Below the pieces are notes generated by a model that was not told the origin of the DNA, searched no databases, and worked only from the letters and a program-made list of their open reading frames with translations. Shown here in pieces: positions 1-12,385 of a stretch of DNA of 64,000 nucleotides. The position numbers were made by a program, and so were the translations under genes. The stretch is taken from assembly GCA_963402885.1 (NCBI GenBank), contig OY727097.1, positions 26,777,401 to 26,841,400 of the forward strand. Direction: 5' to 3'. Source of the DNA: Antedon bifida. Taxonomy: Eukaryota > Echinodermata > Crinoidea > Comatulida > Antedonidae. Position 1 is the first letter of the stretch, and every line of letters begins with the position of its first letter.

Positions 1-1036
1 ATCAACGCTGGAATAAATACAAACAACACTTCTACACATCGACATGATTGCTCCTGAATTTAAACTGAATCTATTCTTGAACAAACGCCCATAGGCCTAA
101 GTTGTATATTCAAATAAGCCTAATTAGGTATATATGGCATATTGGGTGCTAATTGTTATTATAATATTGAAAATCTGTATTCATAAAAGTTTATACTTAT
201 TGCGTTCAGTTATACTGTGTGTTCATACAGTGAATAATAATACGTCATTACACAAGTTAAGTATACTACGGTACAAAACGTAGTTTAAGTTCTATTTATT
301 TGTTGTTAGCCGAAACCATTCAATTCATTTCAATGTAAATGTTTTTATATAATTACAATTGACAATGAATTTATTTACTTACTGACTTACTTACTTAAAG
401 CAATTCGCTCAATAATCTATTCAAATTCTATCAATCAATCAATTGACATGGTATTTGTTCTAAACTAAAATTCAACTTAATTTACTCTTAAACAAATGAT
501 AAACGTTGTAATATTCAAATATGGTCTACGTACACCGTTCGCTATTATAATAATTGTTATTATAATTGTATTGATTCTGTTTTAGGTACTGTTAGATTAC
601 AAGCATTATTCACACTTAGAACACAATGCATTATCAATAGCTTTCATTTGACAGTTTCTAAATAAAACCACCCGTCCGCTGGATCAAGGAGATTACAGTA
701 AAAGTCCATATATAACCATGATGAATTAGTTGGTAAACTAAACCCATGAGAGGCCAGTAACTAAATAAATATATTAACGCTATGATGACAATATGTTAAT
801 GTTTTATCAAATTTTTAACTGATGTGCAAGTTTATTGTCAGTTTTATTAAATTAGCCACTGAAAATTCTGAAATGCAAAGATATTTTATTTAGGCATATT
901 AATTATTAATAGCATAATTATGATAAATATAGGCAAAACAGGCCTATGCATTATTTCGCCTGATTATAACCAACATGTAGGCCAGTTGTTACGGTATTGT
1001 GAGAGTAAAATATCCTCTTTAAACCAGCCTATTGTC

Positions 1037-1191
1037 AGTACTGTATCTATTTTCAAAGGATATAGGAATAGGAATATTTAGTAATACAACATCACATGTG
1101 TTTAACATGTATCTAGTAGTAACCTTAACCACCCTTATATGATACAGGCATCACATGCGATATAAATAAGATGCTGTATTACCAAATATTT
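1037..1191. mobile_element. Palindromic MITE, TACTGTATCTATTTC family (copy 1)
   Basis: A short element with inverted ends: it opens with TACTGTATCTATTTTC and closes with a degenerate inverse containing ATGCTGTATTACCAAATATT. Related copies lie at 8331-8503, 12254-12385 and 23651-23846. All share the inner words ACATGTATCTAGTAGTAACC or its complement and GATACAGGCATCACATG. There is no coding capacity. The repeated occurrence with inverted ends supports a non-autonomous DNA transposon; the superfamily is not determined. Confidence 0.65.
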
Positions 1192-2933
1192 TACTTTTTG
1201 TTGTTATTTAGGCCTACATTAATTAATATAACAACTTGCGTATTCTCGTCTATGATATGTGAATTGATTTAATGTGTCATCATTCTAAAGTTTGCGATCT
1301 CAAAAGATAGAATTACCAGTGTAGCATTTTCATTACATAATCGTAAGAAGCGGCCATTTTAAGTCAGTACCGTCAATGCTGCCTTATTCAAAAACATCTA
1401 TATTGACGGATACGATACGATAATATGTTTCTGCTGACGAAATGGTTTTGTATAAATAATTAAATAATGAATGAATGAATGAAAAGATTAATTAATAACA
1501 ACGACCAATAACTAACCACCATTTCGAGGCCACACTGTATGTATAATTTTTATGTGTTTGGTACAATGCTCGTTAAACGTAAACGATATGATATTATGAG
1601 CATCGACCTACCAATGTTGGTCATAATATGCATACTTCAATCGAGCTATGTAATAATAATAATAATAATATATAATGTATTAATGTACTGATAAGTGCTA
1701 TTATCTAGTATCGTATTTTATACATTATAGATAGCATATGCATCGTTGTCTACATCGGTTAGTGTTAAGTGTATTAAGAAGCTTTTCTACAGGGAACTGC
1801 GTGGGAGATGAGAGTAGATAGCCGCCCTTGCGTGCGTGCGCACTGGGCTGGGGAAGATTAGAAACGCAACCAAGGAGCGTAGTTGGTGTTGGGCTATCAT
1901 ACCTAATTTGGCCTATATAAGTAGTCTGGGGGCTCAGGTGTTTATGCATTTAGTGTTAGTGCGCTTGTTTTATGTCAAACATGTGCATTTTGTATTATGA
2001 CGCAACGCGTCTAAACTTCACCAAGCATTATTACATGCGTCAAAACCGGTATCCCCAAAATGTTACCCATTACTAACTGCATCATGGGAGTATATTTCCA
2101 TACGTGTTTGATTCAAAAACATGACTGGGGTAATAATGTTCAGCGCTTAGAGGTTTCACAACATTAGGCGCTATATAAATACAGGATATAATAATAATCA
2201 TTATTATTATCTCTCAATTTGGAAATTACTACTAAGACTACTAGGTTAATGTATGACCGACCGATATTCAGCCTAAACGCTCCAAATGAAGGTGTACAAC
2301 CTATGACAATGTCAATACAAGACGTATATATGACGGAACACGTCGAGTTGATTCCCACCCATTATTGAACAGGCATCATCAAACGATCCAGGTCTACCGA
2401 AAATACATAATTCAATTCCACAATTAACTTTCTGATGACACAACAATTGCTGGCTTTCATGGTTGACATTTTGAATTTGCATTTCAATCTTTCGGAGCCT
2501 GATTGCTGGAATTTAATTAAGGAGCGCGTGTGTTTGTAAGAATTGATTTGCGTTTGGTTATAAGTTGACCTTAGTATTTGATCAAACCGTTACTGTTGAC
2601 TTATCATAATTAATTGGCGAGCTAATTTGCCCGTCTTTTGAACTCCTGTGATTATGAACATCACTTTAAACAACAACGCTAATTACCGTGTATAAGCATG
2701 TGGTATTATGTATTTATTTATTTTGTTCTATTTATTGTAATGATCATGCCGTAAAAATGTACAATCAACTTAAGGCAGTGGTATCGTCATCCGTAACCAT
2801 AAAATCGCCACAGTTTCCAATACTCTCCTCGAATGGTGGTCGAACAAGTCTGGCTCGAAGAAGAAAAAAAGAACCCAGTGCAACTTTCGGATATAACATG
2901 TACTGCTCCATCTCACACATACCATCCTCCCCA

Positions 2934-2951
2934 CCCCCCCCCCCCCCCCCC
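2934..2951. repeat. C18 homopolymer
   Basis: A run of 18 cytosines interrupts an otherwise AT-rich region. It creates proline or glycine runs in spurious open frames on both strands, which should not be read as protein. Confidence 0.9.
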
Positions 2952-3059
2952 GTCGTTTATGATATGTGCCGCACTGTGGATCCGGATCTAGAGGACCTAA
3001 TAATCCGCGAATGTTCTCAATTGAAACAAGGCAACAGGATGCTGAGCTCCGGATATCAA

Positions 3060-3215
3060 ATGATTTATCTGTGGCTGCGACAGAATCAGACATCGCGTGC
3101 GCGGAGAATATGTACATACAGTAAATGTTGGTATTTGTCGCAGCCAGACATAAGATGAAAGGACTGTTACGAGTTCCTATCTTGGGAAGGTGTGCTCAGT
3201 AAATGTAGTTCGGCA
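3060..3215. repeat. Dispersed repeat, copy 1 (pair with 29425-29545)
   Basis: This stretch shares ordered words with 29425-29545: CTGTGGCTGCGACA, AGAATATGTACATA, AGTAATGTTGGTATT (here with an extra base) and CTTGG-AAGG followed by GCTCAG. The shared order over more than 100 bases indicates a dispersed element of unknown class. No terminal repeats or coding sequence were recognised. Confidence 0.5.
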
Positions 3216-3866
3216 TTCCCTCGGTTCTCTGCGTAGGCTACTGTTTCTTAATTGTATTATTACGTATTTATTAGGATTTCTCTAATATTATTCCCTATTT
3301 TATCTATATGAAATATTAATTTTACCATTCTGTTACAGTCGTCAGTTTAACGAGTTATATTATGATCCATACAACCAATTCACATGCACATTATAACCGC
3401 TTCCAATTATGATCTTCGCATAATTTTATAAGCGTTATTAAATAGTTCAACTGAGAGATATTATATACATACATGGGTTCAACGTTTCTACAAATCGATT
3501 TATATTTTATTAGCTTCTACCAAGCTAGGCCTAGCCTATTGTTTGCTACCATTTGCAGTTCGTTGACAGGAAACGAGTTTTAAGTCGATCGTCAGGCCCG
3601 CCATGTTGTTTTTAACGCACAATTAGAAAATCGATGTTCTGCAATGATTTCAAAGCTCACGGATTAGAACGACTGCAATTCAAACAAAACAATTATTTAG
3701 CTAAACCAAAAAAAAGAAACAACAAAAAAACACACACAATATATATCAAAACAGTTTAATTAATTGAACAGAAATTGTAAATGTAGATAAACAATGAATT
3801 CATATTTTATTAATACTGGCAAAATATAGCAATGAAAAAAAAAATACAATGTAATGGAAGAGTGTG

Positions 3867-4215
3867 ATTAAAGATGTATTGTCCCCCAAAAACATGAAAA
3901 AAATAAAGATTAATAAAATCAGATTTTGAATAGGCAATTTCACAGTTTTAATAAAGTTAAAGATAAAAAAATCATCAAAAATAATTATTTCACTTATAAA
4001 AAGACAAAAGAAATGGTTAATTTCAACCAAAAACCATTGTCTTCCAGACAATTTAGGTATATTTTGCTTTAAATTACATTTTTTTGGTGGAAAATGTTTT
4101 TTTTTTGGATCAAGTTTTTGGTCATTGTGAATAACTATTATGTGATATTAAAATGGCATATTCAACAACAAAAATTAAAAAAATTATTTTTTATAGGGGG
4201 ACAATACATCTTTAA
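3867..4215. mobile_element. 349-bp TIR element (MITE), TTAAAGATGTATTGTCCCC ends
   Basis: The left end TTAAAGATGTATTGTCCCCC (3867-3886) is matched by a perfect inverted copy at the right end, GGGGGACAATACATCTTTAA (4196-4215). TTAA lies at both extremes and could be the target duplication or part of the terminal repeat. The interior is A/T-rich, with homopolymer runs and no credible gene. A diverged relative lies at 15845-16105 and shares the words TTTTTGTTGTTGAATATGCC and TTTTTGGTTGAA. This is a non-autonomous DNA transposon. Confidence 0.8.
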
Positions 4216-4276
4216 ACTGCTTATTAATTACGTTGAAAATATTCATCGTTTACATGTAGTAGCCTAGGCCTAGTCT

Positions 4277-4977
4277 TAAAGCTTGGTTTCCACCTGGAAG
4301 CAACGCAATGACGTAGGCGCAAAGCAAGTGATATTGACCAATCACAAGCGACAGTTCGGATAATCCATCACATCGTGATTGGTCAACTCACTTACGTTGC
4401 GCTAACGTATGCCCTAGCTTTAGCGCAGACAACTGGGAAGAAGATTCATCGCGTCGTAATTGGTCTAATTGCATGCGTTTAGCTTACGCCGTTGTGTTGC
4501 GTGGGAACCAAGCTGTAGCGCAGACAGCTGGGAAGATCTATCGCGTCGTGATTGGTCTAATTACATGCGTTGAGCTTACGCCGTTGTGTTACGTGCGAAC
4601 CAAGCTTTAGCGCAGACAGCTGAGAAGATCAATCGCGTCGTGATTGGTCTAATTACATGCGTTGAGCTTACGCCGTTGTGTTACGTGCGAACCAAGCTTT
4701 AGCGCAGACAGCTGGGAAGATCTATCGCGTCGTGATTGCTCTAATTACATGCGTTGAGCTTACGCCGTTGTGTTACGTGCGAACCAAGCTTTAGCGCAGA
4801 CAGCTGAGAAGATCAATCGCGTCGTGATTGGTCTAATTACATGCGTTGAGCTTACGCCGTTGTGTTACGTGCGAACCAAGCTTTAGCGCAGACAGCTGGG
4901 AAGATCTATCGCGTCGTGATTGGTCTAATTACATGAGTTTAGCTTACGTCGTTGTGTTGCGTGGGAACCAAGCTTTA
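4277..4977. mobile_element. TIR element with an internal 92-bp tandem array
   Basis: The left end TTAAAGCTTGGTTTCCAC and the right end GTGGGAACCAAGCTTTA are inverted copies, extending inwards through GCAACGCAATGACGTA and its inverse. Between them a 92-bp unit is repeated. The word TAGCGCAGAC recurs at 4516, 4608, 4700, 4792 and 4884, exactly 92 bp apart, with a more diverged unit at 4421. Units alternate between CAGCTGGGAAGATCTAT and CAGCTGAGAAGATCAAT, so the recent period is a 184-bp dimer. Each unit carries ATTGG and CAGCTG words. I read it as a MITE whose interior expanded by unequal exchange. Confidence 0.8.
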
Positions 4978-5536
4978 GGGAGTAAACTGATCATTTTTAT
5001 ATAACAATATTATTCGATAAGAGTATTATTGATGAAGATGTATATGACGACGATGGATTATGATAGGCCTAGCAATGTTGATACAAATTGTTATTGATAC
5101 CACTTGCGTAGACAGACGTTGTCTCTCCGTCGCGTCAACAACGAATTTCTAATATATAATCATAACAATGACTTTTTTATAATATTGATATATAGGCCTA
5201 ACTGCATATTTTATTTCTATATAATTTTCATATACATTTTCAATACAAATATTATATTACATTATAATTATTCCAAGGCAATGATTTCAATACTGTCATC
5301 TTAAAAAAATCAATATACATATTTGCTGCTTATTATACATCGCCTGGGCAATGTTGCAAATGCAAATATATGGTAGTGACTTATAAAAGTGAATAAGAAA
5401 GCATAAATTGATACTTTGTTGACTATACATCACATATATCATCAAATGCACTGTATTGTCAATAGTGCTTCAGAAATCAATACAACTTTTCTAAATAATG
5501 CATATATAATTATAGAGCAGTTTGACATCAAGTGGC

Positions 5537-5552
5537 ATGCGTTTTAGAACAG
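5537..5552 (+). other. Tentative first coding exon of the upstream M6-like gene
   Basis: ATG CGT TTT AGA ACA G is followed by a GTAGGA donor. Its end phase (1) is the one required by the acceptor at 8557, and joining would give a short N terminus running into a cysteine-rich start, as in the family. The donor is mediocre and nothing else supports it; a short exon of this kind can arise by chance in 8 kb. Treat it as a candidate only. Confidence 0.15.
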
Positions 5553-8330
5553 GTAGGACCTAAAATTATCGTATGTCATTATTTTCATTGGTGAAGCATA
5601 ATCGTAATCGACTTGACTAAATCAAATTGAGTTATCGTTATTATTGTTATGATAAGTTTACAGAACTGCATCTAGTAATTACTGTGATGTTAACGACATG
5701 GCAATATGTACATACAAGATAGTCGAGTCGGTACACCAATCGATCGAATATCCCGATCGTTGACGCCAAGACAAAAACAAAATTGAAGCAATATGCCTAC
5801 TAAACGGACCTCTTATTTAAGACCGAATCACCTAGACCTAATCAATCTGCAGGGCCTATCTAAGTAGTAGTTCCACTTATACTGACGTTACGAGATAGAA
5901 AGTATTGTGTTAATACTATTATTAGGCCTATATAGCAAGGCATGGCAAGCTCTCAATGCGCTGTACATAAATAGACGAGAAGTGGCAATAATTTAAATTA
6001 ATGAGGAACTTGTTTGAAAAAGGTCTTGAAAGAGTTTAGACTTTTGAATGGGATCATTAATCAGTCAATCAATGGGGTATGCGGTAGGCCTACGCCACGA
6101 TTCGACAGTACCCACTGGAAGACCCTCCCATCAATCCGAACCGATTCGCCGCTCGCTTTTCAAAATCTAGCTTAGCTGCATTCATCGCTGCGCGTCAGTA
6201 CAGGTTATTAGAGACAATTCCCTGGTTAGAGCATCAATAACTCTATGCTTAAGTGATTTTTGCGAATCCATTTCTAATTATTCAACATGCTCAAATAAAT
6301 TACCCAAAATGAAATAATCAATAAGTACCGTGGAATTAAGACACGTTCCAGGTAAACAAAGGACTGCTCACGACGACCCAGGAGTTTAATGGTAAACACC
6401 AATCAAGTCCCTGCGCAAATCGCTAAGGTTATGAATATTCATAAGGTATTAAGATTGAAGATAAATTACTGCGCAAATCGTGTGCATGATACGACGACGA
6501 TGAAAATCGCCCAGGGCTAGATAATTAGCGCGTATGCAATCTAACATACAATTTTGACAGAATACAATCGTGTTTTTACAAAATGAATTCTGCTTGGAGA
6601 TGACGAAACTTACGTTTGCGTATTAAAGAAGTAATTGGAGACGTATTTTTCTGTGCTTAGTATTTACTAGTATTACAGCTCATAGAACTGAATAAATGCA
6701 AGAAATTTAAGTCACGGTCAATTTATTCTATCAACCGTTAACCTAGAGTCGTCTTATTATGAAACAGTATATTAACAATATTTCTGTATCGCATAATTAT
6801 TAATATTTCCATGGAACATATACTGCAACGTGATATACACGAAAAAAATGATTTCATTGTTTTATATTCCAATCGTAAGAGCAAAGCAAAATATAAATTG
6901 AAAATAAATTGAATAAAGAATTCGATTTTTACTTTGTATTATTATAAACATTTGTTCATGGTTACTGATAACGGAATAAATTGATTAAAAAATGATTCTG
7001 TAGGCCTGAATAAAATATGAATAAGTTGTACTTGTAGTAGCAAGTATTAATTTAATATTTGTCATATCATAATTAGCATAATATGAACTCATTTTTGAAA
7101 ATATAAACAGAGCATCATTAGACAGCTGGAATTAAAATTAACGGTAATAATGGAAAAAGAAGCGCATGTGCGTTTTTGATATTATCAGGCATGTTAGTTT
7201 ACGAATCATCATGCAACTCGCTTCCCTCTCCTCCTATCTCACCATTATTATTCTTATATACTTTTATGAAAAATTTTTTTTTAGCAACGTTACAACTTGT
7301 AGCCAATGGCCAGATTGCGTGTAACCCTTTAAGCAGTCTTTTAAAGATATAAACAAAACCACCAACATTTAAAATACATAAAAACTATAAATAAACTAAT
7401 TCACTATAGTAATATCTCCATGCTCCATCCAATGCAGTTTCGAAAATTTATCTCAAGTGTGGGTTACACTCTAATAATATGCTGGAATATTAGTATGCAT
7501 GATTAGATTTAATCGATCCAATTCTAGTAATAATACCGATTGTGTTATGTTGCTCTATGAATACAAACCTACAGATAAAAATTGTCTTTAATAGGCCTAA
7601 TAAATAAGCTTCGCTCTCCCTTTATACATGCATCTGTCTCTGTTATCACACAGGGAAGTACTCGTAAGATCTACTTCTAGATTTAAGTCTAATAGAATGG
7701 TACTATACCTCCTTGAAATAAGTGTGCTTTTACTGCACAAGTAGACTTGTATAGAATAAGATAATTTCTTCCTGATAGAAAAGTGTTTGTGCTTACCTAG
7801 TGATTTTACTTATTTTGAAAGAAGGAAATTCTTCACACGATTTCCAAATAAAAGTACCACGTATGCCCTAATTCTACAAACCAGAATTTATAATTGACAT
7901 TTAAGTGAAACATGACATCAAGGCAACCCAAATACCTCGTGATTTTACTTATTTAGAAAAAAGGAAATACTTTACACGAATGGTTTTGGCCTGCATCTGC
8001 CTCTCGATTAGTCTGTTAAAGGAGGCCTTAATATGGAATTTCTATAGAGTTGTCCGATCATTAATAATCACGGCATTGCTAATAGATCTCAGTTGAAGGG
8101 AGAACAATTTTGATCTGCTGCAGAAGTTGCCAGAAAAGCAGAAGAATGCCCGCTAAACTGCCTCGCGGTCTGTGTAGGCCTAAACATGGTATCTAAACCT
8201 TCTCACACTTAGTATCTTATATGAGCCTGAAACCTTCCTGACTTTGTTAAACTTAGGCCAGTCTCTTAGGCCTTCAATGTCGAGAGAAATTAAGATGTTG
8301 GATTTTTAGACCGAACTCACAACCCGATTC

Positions 8331-8503
8331 ATAGTGCTGTATTTCCACATACATATCTATTTCCGAAGTATCATAGGAATATTCTGTAAATACAGCATCT
8401 CATTTACATCACATGTGGTGCCTGTATCATGTAAGGTTAGGTTACTACTAGATACACATGTGATACTGTTTTACCAAATAATCCTACGAAAATAGATATA
8501 GTC
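8331..8503. mobile_element. Palindromic MITE, TACTGTATCTATTTC family (copy 2)
   Basis: The copy starts in ATAGTGCTGTATTTCC and ends near GAAAATAGATATAGT. Its inner words CAGCATCTCATTTACATCAC and TCATGTAAGGTTAGGTTACT are shared with the copy at 23651-23846. It ends about 55 bp before the first identified exon of the upstream M6-like gene. Confidence 0.7.
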
Positions 8504-8557
8504 TCACTATATTTTACTTACTTTATTTTATTCTATATTATTATCGTTATTTTACAG

Positions 8558-11260
8558 TTAACTGCGGTAGTTGTTGTCATTGTCTACGAAGGGTTCCGTA
8601 CCTGTCGTTAATAGCTGGAATAATCTTCACCGCGGCTTCAATTTATCTTGGAATTAAAATCGACGGTGCGATTGATATTTACCGTAATGAGTTCAATATT
8701 TCAGACGATGAACCTGATTTGAAGGAGGATGTTACCAAAATGTAAGTAAAGATAAAGTCAGAGACAATTTAAACCAGTTCTCATAAAGTTTAAAAGACTT
8801 TGTAAAATCTAAAACAAGTCAATTAGAACATTAGAAGAAATCATCTTCACAAAATAATTTCTTATCTTTTAATATATAACAGGACTAGCTAAAAGTGTTT
8901 GACTTATACTAAGTTTCGTTGAGACTTTGATTGTCCAATCCTGATTGTACTGTAGTTGTAGGCCCTACCAGACATGTTTACCACCACGCTATGTGCCACT
9001 ATAGATTATGATTTCTTTTCTTTCATTTTTTCCTATTATGAAGTTTAAACTGTTATTGTTTAACATTAAGGTTGAGTGATACGAGGCAAATTGCTGGTTA
9101 CTACCCCCATTGGAAAGTAGGATACCAATGCAATTTAAACTTTTAAACAATTTTGTTTCTACAGCCTTGATTACATCGAAGATGGAACATTATATCTAAT
9201 CATTGTAACTGCCGTGTTTGTGGCAATTGGAATTGTTGTCGCGTTCCTTGAGACGGGTCCTACCAGAATGAAGTATTGCATCGGCAAATGGAAAAAGTGC
9301 TGCGGATTATTCTGGACCGATGTGGTAGTTTTTTTTATCGATTTGCCATTTTGTTTATATTATGTCGTAACTGGATATATGCCAGTTTAAAATCAATGCA
9401 TTTCCATCTTAAAGAATATATCTTTACCTACTGTAATCTCTTCAACTCTCAAAATACTTCTTTGAAAATTTGGAAACTTTAAAACATTCATTTAGACAGG
9501 TACAAAAGGTTCCAAGTGCAATATTTCTGTTTCTGAAAACCACACTTTTTTGATCTGGTTTAAAATGTATTTTAAATATGTTTTGGGGTGTGACTTTTTG
9601 TCTTTCGTGAGATACATTCCCCTTTATTTCCATTAATTATCTTGTTTAATTATGTAACATATCATTGCAATGGAACGTTTCCAGAGAAAAACTTAAAAAA
9701 AGAACTATATTTACCATTTATGTTGTAGCCAATATCATTTATTAGCTATTACTGATCTTATTTATTTGTATTATGAATGTAAGCTTAGTTATTACTTAAC
9801 CATTGCCTTCCTGATCACAGTATATGTTTTGATTTTTAGTTGATTGGAGCCACGTTCCTGATGTTTCTAATATGGCTTTGTGCGGCTGCATGTGGAACTT
9901 TTTATGCGGCTGGAGTTTACATGTTGGATCAGTATTGCCAATCGGAAAACGGAATCACTAAAGTAGCTACTGTTGATCTAGATGTTTACGGTGAGCATAG
10001 TCGAATTGTCTAAAACATGAAATTTAAGTCTACTTGCCTAAAATGAATAGATATTAACCATCTCTTCTCTTGGAATTTTCAATGAAAATAGAATAGTACC
10101 CAATTAGAAATGTTTTAATGTTTCTTTTCTGAGAAAAATTAAAGGGATTAGACAGTCACTCTAGTATTCTACTAATCTAATGTAATTATTTCATAATCTG
10201 TTCCTTAAATTTTTTGCTTTCTCTCTCATATACATCTTTCCTTCAACGTTTCTTGACAAACCTAGATATCTACCTCTAACTACCACAGACAGTAAAATTC
10301 TAAATACATTTATTTTGTAGGTGAAGTTATGGGATTTGCTCAAAATCCTGATGCCATGAGTGCTAGCAGACTCTGCGATTCGGTAACTATAATATTATAA
10401 TCTAATAATGATGTATGTAAGTTATGTTAAACAAAGACTTATTGCGTAATGAAGTATCAAATTCGCTTATTCTTAATTCGAAACATAACATCTTGCCAAT
10501 TATTTCAAACAGGTTATTAAAATATTATAATGAGAAATTATATTATGAAACGTTAAGTTCATTTAAGAAATTTAGTACATTCATCTTGAATCACAAGTCA
10601 TTCTGAGCCCGGTCAAAAATATTGGAGGATGCGCAGAATAGTTTCGTGTAATCGCGTTGCGTTGAGTAAAAACAAAAGGTAGTAATTGTCTACCTCTAAT
10701 TGAAGAAGGAAGGCTATTAGTGTTTACACTAAAGCAACGAATTGTGTTACGTATTTTTTTGTTTAATATGTATTTTTCTTTGAAGATGAATGATCTGTGG
10801 AATGATAACTTGATTTGTTGCTTGTCCGCAGCAGGTGCAATCGTTATTTCGCAGGTAGGTTCCTACTCATCAAAGAGTGTATACACATCGTATGTGGGGA
10901 TAGTCTAGGTTCTAGATCGAAATTAGTAAAAAGGTAATTAATTTGGCACATATGGCGTTTCATACGTAAAATACATGAGCTCGTATTTTCGTAGTATTCA
11001 GACAAAAATCGAAACGCTGACTGTGTGCCATAAGTCTCGATTTATTGTTTCTTACCTAGCTGTAGAATTGGACACAGTGCCTTGGAGTATTATTGCAAAT
11101 CTTTACTTTATTGTAATTTAATTAAAAGTAATGTTTTTTATAAATATGTTTCTAGGTGCTTTTCTTAGCAAGTCACGTGGCCAACCATAGCTATCTGAGA
11201 CTTCTTAAGGCATCGGAAACACTAGAAGGTTTGGACGGTACTGCGATGTCTAAAATGTAA
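8558..11260 (+). CDS. M6/proteolipid (PLP) family four-pass membrane protein, paralogue A
   Basis: Six exons fit: 8558-8741, 9165-9324, 9840-9990, 10321-10382, 10786-10854, 11156-11260 (TAA). Phases are 1-2-0-1-0-0, identical to the paralogue at 21867-32783. The product is about 243 residues plus an N terminus whose exon is not identified. It starts with a cysteine cluster (CGSCCHCLRRVP, the palmitoylation-type site of PLP/M6), then TM1, a small outer loop with an NIS sequon, TM2 ending LETGPTR (M6: MVEGFFTTGAI), TM3, a large outer loop and TM4. The outer loop has only two cysteines where PLP, M6 and the neighbouring paralogue have four. The tail is short (ends TAMSKM). M6/PLP proteins organise neuronal or glial membranes, filopodia and raft traffic; a role here is inferred from family only. 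The exon 2 donor (GTAGTT) was chosen because it gives the same length as the paralogue. Confidence 0.78.
10905..11045. repeat. Dispersed repeat, copy 1 (pair with 39045-39180)
   Basis: It shares TCTAGGTTCTA, TTAGTAAAAAG, TTTGGCACATATGGCG and AAAAATCGAAAC in the same order with 39045-39180. The GGCACATATGGC and GTGTGCCATA words suggest inverted ends. It lies in the last intron of M6 paralogue A. The class is unknown. Confidence 0.5.
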
Positions 11261-12253
11261 AAGAAATGGTCAGAAGAAGCTCTACTTCTATCTTTATACG
11301 TTTCAAATTGTTTTTGCTGCTATTGTTGTAAATATTTTGTCGATTTACACAAGTGTGTTGTGCGCATGCACGGTTCGTTAGTAATTTGAAACACTATTTT
11401 TTGGATAAATCTCAGAAACATCGGAGAGTGGAAGAAAGTTTTTAAACTAAACTTTGTAATGTTGGTAGAATTTATAATGAAGTATTAAAAATTCGACGAT
11501 TTAAAATATATTATATTGATTCATATGTTGGCGGTATTAGCCTTAACTACCTTACGGGATCTTATAGCTTGGGCTATTTGGTAAGATCTAGATAATTGAA
11601 TTGAATTATGGAACGGTTCACAAATTACAATAGCAAGGCAACCGTTTTCATAATTGCATATTTTCACTTCTTGAAAGCAGACCTCTGACATGCCTCGATG
11701 CTCAGTTGCTCAATTAGGACCAACAAACTTTAGGCCTACACACAGCAAACTTCTAATTCTAGCCCAACCCCATTCTAATAATGAGTTCTAACAATTACCC
11801 GTAACATTCTGGTGCTGCTGCGATTTTTAAGCCTAAAATGTATTTTAATGTTCACAATTATTGTTATAGGCCCACTTGTTAAGCATTTTAAATAATTTAC
11901 TGGTAGCATGGATAGGCCTAAAACTTTACTCTTCACTATAATCAATCTTTTAAAACTGTATTTTACATTTTTACAATTTCTATTGTTTATATTAGATTTT
12001 TTAAGTGACAAGACGGTGATATTATTATTGATAAATATTCAGAATTTAATTGAAATTTCGAGCTTTAAAAAAAAGTGCGCAATGACGGATTTCTATATAT
12101 AAGATTTTTTTAAAATGCTGTTTTAATGTGCCAATTTTAAATGTTTGTCGCACTTATAATGAAAGTATAGCTTATTGTTTAGAAATCTGCACGGCAAAAT
12201 CAAAATGGTGCCAATTATTAGCTGATTCTCGTTACTGTATGTATAATTTGTAA

Positions 12254-12385
12254 CAGTATCATGGCAAATTCTATTTACAGCGTCACATATGTATCAGATA
12301 ACACACCTGTATCATAAAACAGGCTTCAAATGTGATACATGTGATACTGTGTACAGACTTTTACTATGATACTGGACATACAGTA
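12254..12385. mobile_element. Palindromic MITE, TACTGTATC family (copy 3, degraded)
   Basis: ACAGTATCATGG at the left and ATACTGGACATACAGTA at the right are inverted. The interior carries CACCTGTATCATAAA and ATGTGATACATGTGATACTG, variants of the family core. It is more diverged than the copies at 8331 and 23651. Confidence 0.45.

Larger units (their letters stand above)
1..8330. other. Gene-poor upstream region
   Basis: I find no coding gene I can support here. Open frames are short, interrupted and lack family resemblance. The recognisable content is repeats, listed separately: a palindromic MITE near 1.0-1.2 kb, a C18 run near 2.9 kb, a dispersed repeat at 3.1 kb, a TIR element at 3.9-4.2 kb and a TIR element with an internal tandem array at 4.3-5.0 kb. 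It may include the promoter and first exon of the M6-like gene that begins in detail at 8558. A local partial duplication of about 50 bp occurs at 7797-7845 and 7935-7985. Confidence 0.5.

Noticed and set aside
2688-3158. 156-residue open frame, with an overlapping 115-residue frame on the other strand
   Set aside because: Both run through a C18 homopolymer and overlap a dispersed repeat; no family match, splice or codon signal.
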